A stretch of 34,525 bases of DNA from an uncultured Verrucomicrobia subdivision 3 bacterium (GCA_903936645.1 CAIZWI010000246.1:1-34525); one strand, 5' to 3'; shown: positions 17,286 through 26,870, counted from the first letter of the stretch. Made by a program: numbers and translations. Notes: generated from the sequence alone by a model not told the origin.

Positions 17286-18469
17286 GGGGTGGCGCCCTCC
17301 GTGCGGCCGGCAAAATTAATCACGGCCTGGGCCAGGTCATTGGCGACTTTGGCGGTGGCGTAGAGCGAGAGGGAACGTTGCTGGAGCCGGCGGCCCAAGG
17401 CTTCGGCCGCCGCCGGGTCGGCGAGGAGCGCGCGGGTGTGGGCGGCGAGTTCGGCGGCAGAGTCTCCGATCGACACGGTGTCGCCCAGGTCCAGGCCCTC
17501 GGCGCCAATGGTGGTGGTAACGACCGCGCGGCCGAGCGCGGCGGCCTCGAGGATGCGGGTGCGGGTGCCTGAGGCGATGCGCAGGGGCAGCAGCACAAAC
17601 AAACATTCGGCGAGCGCGAGTTCCACGGAATCCACGGGTCCGACGAGGTCCACGCGGTCGGTGCCGCGGGCCCGCAATTTCTCGGCGAAGGCCGGCGGGG
17701 GATTTTTGCCCACCACCCGCAGGCGCACGCCGCCTCGCTTTAAATCCGCCTCGATGAGGGGCAGCACTTCATCCACGAGGAATTGGAAGCCGTCCACATT
17801 GGCGGAGGAATCGAGACTGCCGAAAAATAAAATGACGGGCTGGCGGGGGGGATGCAGCTCGCGCGCGGGGGGCATGATGTTGGGGAGCAGCGCGAATTTG
17901 CCAGACGCGGCTTTGGGGGCGACCTCCGCGCGCACGCCTTCCAACTCGGTGCCGTTGGTGAAGAGAAACAGCCAGGGCTGGCGGAACAGTTGCCGCTCAA
18001 AATATTGGAGCTTCCATTTCTCGAACAAGAACCAGCGTTTCTTAAAGGAACGGTGGGCGGCCCAGGTGAGGGCCACGAGGCGGGAGGACACCATGTCCAC
18101 GTCCACGACAATGGTGAGGTCCGGGAGTTCACGCGCCACGCGGTCGAGCAATTCATAGCCGACGGTGAAGCGGCCGAATACGACGTCAAAATTACCGTCG
18201 CGCACGATTTGCACGAAGCGGGCCTGATCGGCGGCGGCAAAGGCGGGGGCCGCGCCGGGCCGGGGAAAGGGCGGAGGCAGGGAGGGTAACGTGGCCAGCG
18301 GGGTAAAATGGCCGGCGGGTGGGGGCGTTTTGCCGGCGGTCCCCAGCAAGACCAGGCTGACATCAAAGCGTTCGCCGAGCGCCCACCAGAGAAAACGGCT
18401 GCGGTTTTTGTCCCCGCCGGAAACATTTTCAAAGGGCGTGTCCAGATACAAAACGCGCAGGCGTTTCAT
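17282..18469 (-). CDS. Glycosyltransferase family 4-like
   Basis: C-terminal VILFFGSLDSSANVDGFQFLVDEVLPLI ... PLRIASGTRTRILEAAALGRAVVTTTIGAEGLD. Confidence 0.9.
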   Translation of the reverse strand: MKRLRVLYLDTPFENVSGGDKNRSRFLWWALGERFDVSLVLLGTAGKTPPPAGHFTPLATLPSLPPPFPRPGAAPAFAAADQARFVQIVRDGNFDVVFGRFTVGYELLDRVARELPDLTIVVDVDMVSSRLVALTWAAHRSFKKRWFLFEKWKLQYFERQLFRQPWLFLFTNGTELEGVRAEVAPKAASGKFALLPNIMPPARELHPPRQPVILFFGSLDSSANVDGFQFLVDEVLPLIEADLKRGGVRLRVVGKNPPPAFAEKLRARGTDRVDLVGPVDSVELALAECLFVLLPLRIASGTRTRILEAAALGRAVVTTTIGAEGLDLGDTVSIGDSAAELAAHTRALLADPAAAEALGRRLQQRSLSLYATAKVANDLAQAVINFAGRTEGATP

Positions 18470-20058
18470 GCGGTGCGGCCTTTCCCCCTGCCGCCGAATT
18501 TGCGCCCGAATTTCGCGCTAAAACTGGTGCGCTCCGCCGGGCTGAGGGCGAATTTCCACAAGCCGACCAGTCCGAACGCCACCACGACACTGCTCTCCAG
18601 CAGCACGCGAAGCGTGTTACTGCCACTCAACCACCAGGGTTGGAACCGAAAGGCAGCGGCCAGCAACGCCATGGGCACACTGGCCACCCAGGTTTTTAAA
18701 ATGACTTCCCGGAAGAGGGCCCAGCGGCCGAGCCCGGCTTCTTTGGCGGCCCAGCCCCAAATGAAGCCCCAGCCAAAGATAAAGGTTGGGACCACTGAGC
18801 CGAGGGCCACGCCCAGAATGCCCCAGTCCACGCCCCAGACGTGTTTGATCCAAATGGTCAGGCCGATGCTCAGCGCGAGGTTGCAGACGGCCTCGGTGAC
18901 GCCCTGTTGCATCATCTTGCGTTCCTGGCCGGCCATCATGAACATCGTCTTGAACACCCAATGGGTGAGCACCAGGGAATAATACCAAAACAACAGCAAC
19001 TCGCCGGCCCAGAACATCGGCCCGGTGACGATTTTCACGCCGGTGAGCAGGCGGATGACGCCGTCCACGTAGGCGGCGGTGACCACGTACAAGGGCGTGG
19101 CCGCCAGCACGCTGAAGCGCATGCCGTTGATCATCATGGTGCGCAAGGCCTGGGCATCGCCCTTGGCATGCAAGTGGGCGGCGGAGGGGGAGAGCACATC
19201 GGCGATTTGCCGGGTGAGAATGCCGAACATTTCGCCCACCTTGCTGCCGGCCTGGTAGGGCGTGATGGCGGCGACCCCGAGCAGGCTGCTGATGACGGGC
19301 TGGTCGGTCTTGTTGCGCAGCACATTGCTCAGGGTGTTGGTGTAGGCATAGACGCTGAATTTGCCGGTGTCGAACATGGTGTCCCAGGAAAAGAGACTGG
19401 GACGGATGCGGACGCCGGGCAGGTGATCCATGGAAAGCTTGGCGGCGTAAATGTTCGGCAGCAGCATGCTGAGGAGCGACAGGATCACCAGCGTGAGGAA
19501 GCTCAGGTGGAAATACACGACGCAGCCCACGGCGATGAAATTCAGCACGGTGGCCATGATGCTGATGTTGTTGCTGGCGGCGATGCGCTGCTGGCCTTGC
19601 AAGACTTCGGGAAAAATGCCAAAGGGGAAACAGAGGCCGATGCCGGCGAGAAACACCATCATGATGAAGCGGTATTCTTCGCGATGGGCGGCGCTGACCT
19701 TGAACAAATCAATCAGCGGCCCGGAGGCCAGCACCCCCACGCCGACGGCCACGGCGGCCATGATGCAGTAGAAAAAGAAAATCGTGCTCAGGACCCGGCT
19801 CAAGCCCGGCCAGTCCTGGTGCACGCTCAGCTCGGCCACCCGTTTTTGGGCCGAGTAGCCAAACCCGAAATCCAGGAGGATGCCGTAACCAAACACCGCC
19901 CAGAGCAGGGACCAGAAACCGAATTGTTCCGGCACGGTGCTGAGCCCCTGATACAGCATCCGGAAGGTCACGAGCCCCAGGCCCATGCGAATGAAAATGC
20001 GGACATAGCCCGTGAGGGCATTTTTCACCACGGTTTTATTGACCTGGTCGTTCGTCAT
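18466..20058 (-). CDS. Oligosaccharide flippase / polysaccharide biosynthesis protein (Wzx-like, multi-TM)
   Basis: MTNDQVNKTVVKNALTGYVRIFIRMGLGLVTFRMLYQ... with many TM segments; sits between glycosyltransferases. ATG at 20058. Confidence 0.88.
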   Translation of the reverse strand: MTNDQVNKTVVKNALTGYVRIFIRMGLGLVTFRMLYQGLSTVPEQFGFWSLLWAVFGYGILLDFGFGYSAQKRVAELSVHQDWPGLSRVLSTIFFFYCIMAAVAVGVGVLASGPLIDLFKVSAAHREEYRFIMMVFLAGIGLCFPFGIFPEVLQGQQRIAASNNISIMATVLNFIAVGCVVYFHLSFLTLVILSLLSMLLPNIYAAKLSMDHLPGVRIRPSLFSWDTMFDTGKFSVYAYTNTLSNVLRNKTDQPVISSLLGVAAITPYQAGSKVGEMFGILTRQIADVLSPSAAHLHAKGDAQALRTMMINGMRFSVLAATPLYVVTAAYVDGVIRLLTGVKIVTGPMFWAGELLLFWYYSLVLTHWVFKTMFMMAGQERKMMQQGVTEAVCNLALSIGLTIWIKHVWGVDWGILGVALGSVVPTFIFGWGFIWGWAAKEAGLGRWALFREVILKTWVASVPMALLAAAFRFQPWWLSGSNTLRVLLESSVVVAFGLVGLWKFALSPAERTSFSAKFGRKFGGRGKGRTA

Positions 20059-21326
20059 GAGCGGCGCGCGCAATGTTCCTCGGCGCGCTGATAAAGGTTC
20101 TCCAATTGTTGTCCGATTTGCTGCCAGTCGTAATGGGCGCGGGCCTCGCGCCGGCCGGCCTCGCCCAGGGCGGCGCAGAATGGGGGGTCGGCCGCGAGCC
20201 GGGTGAGTTGGGCGGCCAGATCGGCGGCGGCGGCCGGGGCGTTGGGATCCAGGAAGAGCCCGGTGTCGCCATCGCGCACGAGGGCCTGCAAGCCGCCGAC
20301 GCGACTGGCAATGACGGCGCGACCCGCGCTCCAGGCCTCCAGCACCACAATGCCGAACGGCTCATGCATGGAGGGCAGCACAAAGACATTCGCGGCGTGA
20401 AACGCCTGCACCAGCTCGGGCTGGTCATTGCGCATGCCGGGCAAAATTTTGACGGAACCGTCCAGGTTTTCGGTCTGGACCAGTTCCCGCAATTGCGCGG
20501 CATAGCTGGGCTGGGTTTCGGGGCCGATGAGCACGAGAAAGGCTTTGGGCTCGGTGCGCCGGAACCGGGCAAAGGCGACGAGCAGGAGCAATTGATTTTT
20601 CTGCGCGTCAATCCGGCTGATGTTCAGCACCAGGAACGCGTCGGCGGGAATGCCGTGTTGCGCGCGGAAGGCCGCGCCGTCGCCGGTGGCGAACTTGGCG
20701 CAATCGACGCCGTTCGGCAAATAGGCGATGCGGTCGTGGGTGAGTTCTTTGCGTGCCTTTTCCATCTCGCTCTGGCCCACGCAAATCACGTAATCGGCAT
20801 CCGTGAGCACCTGGCGCGAGCCGAACAGCGCACCGAAAGGCTTGCCCCATTCGGTTTTGTTTTCAATGGGCTTGAGCATGGTGCCCAGCTCGGCCTTGGG
20901 CACATCAAACACGCCGCCATGCAAGGACACCACGAAGGGCTTTTTGCGCAGCCGCGCCGCGGTGCGCACTTCGCCGCCCACGCGTTTGAGGGCGTGCGCG
21001 TGGAAGAGCCGGACATTGGGCTCGCGATAGAGGGCGTAAAAGAGGGAGAGCGAGAGGAGATTGCCGCCTTTTTTATCGAGGGCCGCGCGGTCGGCGGCGC
21101 TCAAGCCGAAAAAGGGATAGCAGTAGGGGTAGCGTTTCACCGGCACGCCGCCGATGGTTTCATGGCGCAGCTTCGCCAGTGCCATGGAGGTCATGATCAC
21201 CGGCGCGGCCCCGGCCCGCTGCTGCTGGCGGGAGATTTCCAGGATCACCGTTTCGGTGCCCCCCCATTCCTCCGCCACGAAGCGGCGGGGAACATGGACG
21301 ATGGTCTGGGCGCGCGAATCACTCAT
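20055..21326 (-). CDS. Glycosyltransferase family 4
   Basis: AFLVLNISRIDAQKNQLLLLVAFARF, VFVLPSMHEPFGIVVLEAWSAGRAVIASRVGGLQALVRDGDTGLF. Confidence 0.95.
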   Translation of the reverse strand: MSDSRAQTIVHVPRRFVAEEWGGTETVILEISRQQQRAGAAPVIMTSMALAKLRHETIGGVPVKRYPYCYPFFGLSAADRAALDKKGGNLLSLSLFYALYREPNVRLFHAHALKRVGGEVRTAARLRKKPFVVSLHGGVFDVPKAELGTMLKPIENKTEWGKPFGALFGSRQVLTDADYVICVGQSEMEKARKELTHDRIAYLPNGVDCAKFATGDGAAFRAQHGIPADAFLVLNISRIDAQKNQLLLLVAFARFRRTEPKAFLVLIGPETQPSYAAQLRELVQTENLDGSVKILPGMRNDQPELVQAFHAANVFVLPSMHEPFGIVVLEAWSAGRAVIASRVGGLQALVRDGDTGLFLDPNAPAAAADLAAQLTRLAADPPFCAALGEAGRREARAHYDWQQIGQQLENLYQRAEEHCARRS

Positions 21327-22507
21327 CAGGCCGGCTTCCCTGCGGTCTGGTTGGCCGCCTGGGCGGCGGTGGCGTGGGCCACCATCAATTTGTGGATGTG
21401 CGGAATATGGGTAATGTCCTCCGGAATCGCGGGCTGGTTCGTCAGCAGGGCGGCGTAACTCTGGGGATCGGTGGGATGATACCCGTGCATGGCCCGGATG
21501 GGGCGCTCGCCCATGTGGCTGGGCACAATCAAGACGCCCTCGCGCATGAGGAAAATCAACTCGCCAAAATAGCGGTCCTCAAACAGGGCGTTCATGTGCT
21601 TCAATTCGGCATCCGGCACGATGCGGCCCTCGGGGACTTGGCCCAACGCGGCAATGATGAGCTGACGGGCCTGGTCATTGAAAAACCAGAAGCGGGCCAT
21701 GGTGGAGTCATACACCACGGCGTAATCCGTTTCCATTTTCACGGGCAGGGCGTCGATGCGGGCCTTGAGGTCCACATGCTCGTCGCAGTTGGCCATGCCG
21801 TGGTCGCTGAAAATGTAGAGGCGCACCTCGGAGTAGTGGTTGCGGGCGGCGGCCAGCACCTGCTCCAGCCATTGCTCGTAGACGCGCAGCTTGGCGGGCA
21901 CTTCGGGGGATTGATTGCCCACCATGTGGAGCAAGCCATCCAGGCCGGCCCAGTATTGAAAGGCAAAATCAATGCGCTCGGACTCAATCGCGGCGATCAG
22001 GTTATCCCGGTTCTGCTCCTCGCTCTTGGTCGTGTCGGTGACGAAATACGGAATCTTGCGGCCGACCAGGAAATCAAAAATATTCGGACCGGAATTCATC
22101 CCCCCGGGCTGCAACGGACTCTTCTTCTCGGTGAAGTCGAAGAGGTTGATGTATTTGAAGGGGATGTTGTACAGGTCAAAGTACCCGCGAAACTTGAGCT
22201 GCACCTTCACGAACTTGGTGAGGTACCGGCGGAAAATGCGCCGGCCGGTGACGGCCGTGGGCAGCCAGCGCAGCCAGCGCAGCGAACGGAAGGGGGAGTT
22301 CTTGGGATCGTAAACGAAATAACACCAGTTGCGATGCTCAAAGGGCCAGCGGCCGGAGAGAATGGAGGGCACGCAGGTGGAGCTGTAACCGAACACGGAC
22401 TCCAGTTTCTTGCGTTGGGGCGCGAAATTCTTTCCGAAGGGGTCGTTGCGAATGATCTCCCATCCACAGGCATCCACCATGATGAAGAGCGGCAGAATCG
22501 GTTTCAT
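21326..22507 (-). CDS. Alkaline phosphatase superfamily / type I phosphodiesterase-like protein
   Basis: MKPILPLFIMVDACGWEII..., STCVPSILSGRWPFEH, FQYWAGLDGLLHMVG, LYIFSDHGMANCDEHVDL. Confidence 0.85.
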   Translation of the reverse strand: MKPILPLFIMVDACGWEIIRNDPFGKNFAPQRKKLESVFGYSSTCVPSILSGRWPFEHRNWCYFVYDPKNSPFRSLRWLRWLPTAVTGRRIFRRYLTKFVKVQLKFRGYFDLYNIPFKYINLFDFTEKKSPLQPGGMNSGPNIFDFLVGRKIPYFVTDTTKSEEQNRDNLIAAIESERIDFAFQYWAGLDGLLHMVGNQSPEVPAKLRVYEQWLEQVLAAARNHYSEVRLYIFSDHGMANCDEHVDLKARIDALPVKMETDYAVVYDSTMARFWFFNDQARQLIIAALGQVPEGRIVPDAELKHMNALFEDRYFGELIFLMREGVLIVPSHMGERPIRAMHGYHPTDPQSYAALLTNQPAIPEDITHIPHIHKLMVAHATAAQAANQTAGKPA

Positions 22508-22740
22508 AATTGGGATTGGGTTACTGCCATGGGGTTTACCGCAAGTTGCGCCGGGCCAGACAGTCCGCGCGCGTCAGTGGCGGCGGGAGTTGCAGGAAAG
22601 CATTCTGATGGCACATGCACGCGCTATTTTAGCATACGACCACGGACCGGGGCAAGCGACCGTTTCCGCGAACGGCCGGAAAAATGGCCCGCCCCAATGG
22701 GTTGCGCGCTGGATACGGGAAAAATGGCCCTGCTTGAAAA

Positions 22741-22866
22741 GAGAAAGCCCGGACACAACTCCGGGCTTATCACACACAACGCACTTGAGAACTGAGCGCG
22801 TCCAACACATGACCAATCTACCAGATTCGCCGTCACCAGCCAGTCACCAGTACTGGGGACAAGGGG
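22741..22866 (-). repeat. Dispersed structured repeat, copy 3 (upstream of the minus-strand polysaccharide operon)
   Basis: AGCCCGGA(22746-22753)/TCCGGGCT(22760-22767), ACGC-ACTTGAGAACTGAGC-GCGT, GCCAGTCACCAGTACTGGGGACA. Confidence 0.9.
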
Positions 22867-22872
22867 GAAGGG

Positions 22873-22982
22873 CCAAGCACCAACATCCAAGCACCAACAT
22901 CCAAGCACCAACATCCAAGCACCAACATCCAAGTTCCAACGGCCGAGTTCCAACGGCCGAGTTCCAACGGCTGAGTTCCAAG
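22873..22982. repeat. Degenerate heptamer tandem repeat (minus strand TTGGNNN; local 14-bp periodicity)
   Basis: Plus strand: CCAAGCACCAACAT x4, CCAAGTTCCAAC, GGCCGAGTTCCAAC x2, GGCTGAGTTCCAA. Confidence 0.9.
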
Positions 22983-23224
22983 GAAACTTCACTGGATATT
23001 GTTTGGCATAGGGTTGCCCGGCCGCCAGGAGTTTCCCGCCCAGTGGCTCTGGTGTCTGTTCATTTGATGCAACGCACCGGGAGCACGGCGGCAATGCAAC
23101 ACCTTGAACTCAGTCTGGCCGAGGCATCCTTTGGCTTCTTGGGCCGGGCTGGTGGGGGTAACACCCTATTGATAAAGTCCGGCCAGGCGTTAGACTTCCG
23201 GTGAAATTGACGATTTAATCCATT

Positions 23225-23635
23225 ATGAAAACCGGTAAACAAATCTTTTTTATGCTAACGCTGGTGGCGGGCCTGTGCCTGGTTCAGGGCTGTGCCTTGC
23301 TGCTGGTGGGGGGCGTGGCGGCCGGGGCGGCTTACGGGACGGTGAAGTATGCGAGCAATACGTTGCAGGTGACCCAAAATGTGAGTCTGGACAAAGCCTG
23401 GAAGGCGGCCAAGGGGGCGCTGGCGGGGTTGCAGATTCCGGTGACGTCCTCGGCGAAGGACGGGGCTTCGGGCCGGCTGCAAGGCCTGAGCGCGAAGCAG
23501 CAGCCGGTCATTATTCAATTAACGCGGAAAGGTGACACACTGACCAACATTCAGATCAGTGTGGGCACGTTTGACAGCGAGGACAACCGGATGGCGGCCC
23601 AGCAAATTTACGACCGGATGACGGCGGCCATGTAA
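23225..23635 (+). CDS. DUF3568-like lipoprotein
   Basis: Lipobox LCLVQGCALLLVGGVAAGAAYGTVKYASNTLQVTQNVSLDKAWKAAKGALAGL. Confidence 0.8.
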   Translation: MKTGKQIFFMLTLVAGLCLVQGCALLLVGGVAAGAAYGTVKYASNTLQVTQNVSLDKAWKAAKGALAGLQIPVTSSAKDGASGRLQGLSAKQQPVIIQLTRKGDTLTNIQISVGTFDSEDNRMAAQQIYDRMTAAM

Positions 23636-23647
23636 GGGCCGACGGGA

Positions 23648-24448
23648 TTACGCGATCAATTCTTTGACCTTCGCGGGAATATTCCCGTGTTTCACGAGCG
23701 ATTCACCGACGAGGATGGCGGCGGCACCGCATTGCTTCAGGCGCACGACATCGGCGCGGGTGTGAATGCCGCTTTCGGCGACCAGCAAAATGGCGCGGCT
23801 TTTGCCCGTCGCCGCGAGTTTTTCCGCAAGCTGCTCGGTGGTGGCCAAATCCACTTTAAAGGTTTTTAGGTTGCGATTGTTGACGCCGATGAGTTCCGCG
23901 CCGAGCGCCAAAGCCCGGGTGAGTTCTTCTTCGTCATGCACTTCCACCAGTACAGCCAGACCGGCTTCGGTGGCGAGCTTGTGAAACCGTTTCAGGCGCG
24001 CATCATCCAGAATGGCCACAATGAGGAGGATGGCGTCGGCACCCCACTCAATCGCCTCGAGAATCTGGCGTTCATCAATGATGAAATCCTTGCGGAGCAA
24101 GGGGAGCTTCACGGCGGCGCGGATTTGCCGCAGGTATGCCAGCGAGCCTTGGAAGAATTTTTCATCCGTGAGCACGGAAAGGCAACTGGCACCGGCGGCC
24201 TCGTATTCCGTGGCGATGCGCACCGGATCGAAGTTCGGACAGATCACGCCGGCGGAGGGCGAGGCTTTCTTCACTTCGGCGATGAGGCCGATGTCCCCGG
24301 CGCGCGGGTGGCGCAGGGCGGCCAGGAAATCGCGGCGTTCGCCGCGTTCCAGCATGGCATCGTGCAAATCACCGGCGGCGATGAGGCGTTCCGGGAGGAG
24401 CGCGACTTCGCGCTGCTTTTGCTCCACAATTTCGTCGAGAATATTCAC
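23648..24448 (-). CDS. trpC: Indole-3-glycerol phosphate synthase
   Basis: IGLIAEVKKASPSAGVICPNFDPVRIATEYEAAGASCLSVLTDEKFFQGSLAYLRQIR, LPLLRKDFIIDERQILEA, IGVNNRNLKTFKVDL. Confidence 0.97.
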   Translation of the reverse strand: MNILDEIVEQKQREVALLPERLIAAGDLHDAMLERGERRDFLAALRHPRAGDIGLIAEVKKASPSAGVICPNFDPVRIATEYEAAGASCLSVLTDEKFFQGSLAYLRQIRAAVKLPLLRKDFIIDERQILEAIEWGADAILLIVAILDDARLKRFHKLATEAGLAVLVEVHDEEELTRALALGAELIGVNNRNLKTFKVDLATTEQLAEKLAATGKSRAILLVAESGIHTRADVVRLKQCGAAAILVGESLVKHGNIPAKVKELIA

Positions 24449-24452
24449 AGAC

Positions 24453-25599
24453 TTAATCTTCCTCGTCCTTCACCCCCTGCATCCGCTTGAGCGGACAGCC
24501 GGCGCGGAGCCAGCCATTGACGTACGGATCGAGATTGCCATCCATGACGCCCTGGACATCGCTGGTTTCCACCCCGGTGCGCAGGTCTTTGACCATGCGG
24601 TAGGGCTGGAAGACATAACTGCGAATCTGGTTGCCCCAGGACACGCTGCCTTTGTCGCCATAAAACCGTTCCATCTCGGCCTTGGCGGCGTCCTGGCGCT
24701 GCGCGAAGATGCGCGAGAGCAGGAGGGCCATGGCGGTGGCGCGGTTTTGATGCTGCGAACGCTGGGCTTGCGACGCGACGACGAGACCGGTGGGCAAGTG
24801 GGTGATGCGCACGGCGGTTTCAACCTTGTTCACGTTCTGGCCGCCCTTGCCGCCGGAGCGGAAGGTATCCACGTGAAATTCATTGGGGGGAATGACGATT
24901 TCGGTGGTGTTCTCCTCGAGCTCGGCAATGGTATCCACGCTGGAAAAGCTGGTGTGCCGGCGTTTGTTGGAGTCGAAGGGGGAGATGCGCACGAGGCGAT
25001 GCACGCCACGCTCGGCCTTGCAGAAGCCGTAGGCGTTTTCGCCCTGGATGCGGAGGGTGGCACTCTTGATGCCGGCGCCTTCACCGGGGAGGGCATCGGT
25101 GATTTCAACTTCCCAGCCGCGCGATTCGGCCCAGCGCTGGTACATGCGCAGGAGCATGTTGGCCCAGTCACAGGCCTCGGTGCCACCGGCGCCGGAATTG
25201 ATGGTGAGAATGCAGTTGTTCTTGTCGTGCGGTCCATTCAGGAACACGCGCAGCTCCATGGCTTCCAGGGACTTGAAAAATTTGTCCAGGTCGCGCTCGA
25301 GTTCCTTTTCCAGCTTCACTTGGACGTCGGGCGGCTCGGCCTCGCCGAGTTCCACCATGACGCGGAAATCGTCGAGTTGCTTCTCGGAATTGATCAGCGG
25401 CTCGATCTTGTTGCGCAGGGTGTTGCTCTCATCAATGAGCTTCTGCGCGGATTCGCGATTATTCCAGAAGGTGTCGGACGCCATCAGCGAGTTTAACTCG
25501 CCCAGTCGTTTTTGCGTTGTGGGGACGTCAAAGAAACCTCCGCAAGTGCGTGAGCTTGTCGGTGGCGGTGGCAATGCCGGTCTTGATGGTATCGAACAT
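24453..25599 (-). CDS. prfB: Peptide chain release factor 2, expressed through a programmed +1 frameshift
   Basis: RF2 motifs SPFDSNKRRHTSF and GGKGGQNVNKVETAVRI. Frame 0 from ATG 25599 (MFDTIKTGIATATDKLTHLRRFL) stops at TGA 25530-25528 in CGGAGG-TTT-CTT-TGA-C; +1 frame continues DVPTTQKRLGELNS. Confidence 0.95.
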
Positions 25600-25667
25600 G
25601 GCCGCAGCATAACCAACGGGCCGGCGGGACGCCAGCCGGAATCCCGCGCGGTTGGCGGGGGTGGGGT

Positions 25668-26798
25668 TTAGCTCTGGCCCCGGAACAAACGCCACCAAAC
25701 GCCGCCCAACACCGTGGCGATCACGAGCAACAGGAGCCAGCTTCCGGCCGCGCTATGATAGGGGAAGAAGAGGGGGTTGACGGTGGTTTTCAACCAATAA
25801 AAGCCGGGATCCGATGGGTTGGGGGCGGATTCCTGGGGGGGAGGCGTCACGGCCGGCCCATGGCTGGTGGCCGGGCTGACGGAGCCCGTCCCGCCCGGGG
25901 CAGCGCCGCCGGGCGAGCTGGCGAAGCTGCCGGGGTCGGGGGTGGCGGGGTAGGGCCGGTTGCCGCCGGAAGGCTGGGATTGCGGCAATGGGAGGGGGCG
26001 GGAGGGCCGGGCCGGCTGGTTACTGCCACTGCCGCTGGGCGGGTGATAGGCATTGCCTCCCGGACTGCCGTACCCTTGGGCATAAGCATTGGCACTGGCA
26101 TTGGGCCCGGAGGCGGCGACGGGGCCGAGGGCGGGCAGCAGCATGACGCTGGGATTGGTGGCGGTTGGGTCGCTGGCCAGTACCCAGCGTTGACGGCGGT
26201 TCTCGACCCGGCCATCGGCGAACAAAATATCGCCCTGAAAATAGTGCAGCTCACGGGTCCACCGGAGGACCTGGCCACCGGACACGGTCTGCCGGGTGGC
26301 ATTGGTGGCGTCGGGCCATTCGATATTACGGTCACCGGCCAGGACGGAATTCGGCTGGAAATAACGGGCGCTGACCCCGATGAAAAAGCTGACGTTGGGA
26401 TTGGCCAGGCTGGCCATGCTGGCGGCCGGCCGGCGGTCATCCGTCGGACAAATGAATTCGGCGGGCGCGGCCCCGGCGCTGGCGAGGGTTTTAAAACTGT
26501 GATAGGCATCAAAAAACTGACTGCCCGGCCGCAAATCATTTTGCACAAAGTCCAGGGAACCGCCATCCGCCACGGGCACCTCCATGGGGAAACGGGTATT
26601 GTGATCGTGCGCAAACATTTGGAAAGAAATCCCAATTTGGCGCAGATTATTGATGCACACAATCCGTTTGGCGGCTTTTTTACCTTGCACGAGCCCGGGC
26701 AGGAGCAGGGCGGCGAGGAGGCTGATGATGGCCAGAACGACCAACAACTCCACGAGGGTAAACCCGGCAGGGCGACCTTGAGCAGGGGCGAGTTTCAT
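25668..26798 (-). CDS. Pseudopilin-like protein (prepilin N-terminus, Pro/Gly/Ser linker, C-terminal TM)
   Basis: MKLAPAQGRPAG|FTLVELLVVLAIISLLAALLLPGL; VCINNLRQIGISFQMFAHDHNTRFPM; C-terminal GSWLLLLVIATVLGGVWWRLFRGQS. Confidence 0.85.
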   Translation of the reverse strand: MKLAPAQGRPAGFTLVELLVVLAIISLLAALLLPGLVQGKKAAKRIVCINNLRQIGISFQMFAHDHNTRFPMEVPVADGGSLDFVQNDLRPGSQFFDAYHSFKTLASAGAAPAEFICPTDDRRPAASMASLANPNVSFFIGVSARYFQPNSVLAGDRNIEWPDATNATRQTVSGGQVLRWTRELHYFQGDILFADGRVENRRQRWVLASDPTATNPSVMLLPALGPVAASGPNASANAYAQGYGSPGGNAYHPPSGSGSNQPARPSRPLPLPQSQPSGGNRPYPATPDPGSFASSPGGAAPGGTGSVSPATSHGPAVTPPPQESAPNPSDPGFYWLKTTVNPLFFPYHSAAGSWLLLLVIATVLGGVWWRLFRGQS

Positions 26799-26813
26799 AG
26801 CGAGAGGTTATAA

Positions 26814-26829
26814 AGCATAACCTGTGCCA
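26814..26829 (-). promoter_or_regulatory. Putative sigma54 -24/-12 promoter for the 25668-26798 gene
   Basis: Minus strand TGGCAC-AGGTT-ATGCT, GG and GC at canonical spacing; 15 nt before the ATG. Confidence 0.6.
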
Positions 26830-26870
26830 GCCCGCGCCAGCGGGAAAAAGGTGGGTTTAGCGGGTAACAT

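Noticed and set aside
18841-22795. Large plus-strand ORFs 18841-20091, 20073-21458, 21374-22795
   Set aside because: His/Gly/Ala-rich antisense shadows of the flippase, GT4 and AP-superfamily genes.
22873-22982. Idea that the tandem repeat is a CRISPR array
   Set aside because: 7/14-bp units with no unique 30-40 bp spacers and no cas genes.
23169-23196. TTGATA-16-TAGACT as a sigma70 promoter for the DUF3568-like gene
   Set aside because: Plausible but too weak to distinguish from chance in an intergenic region.
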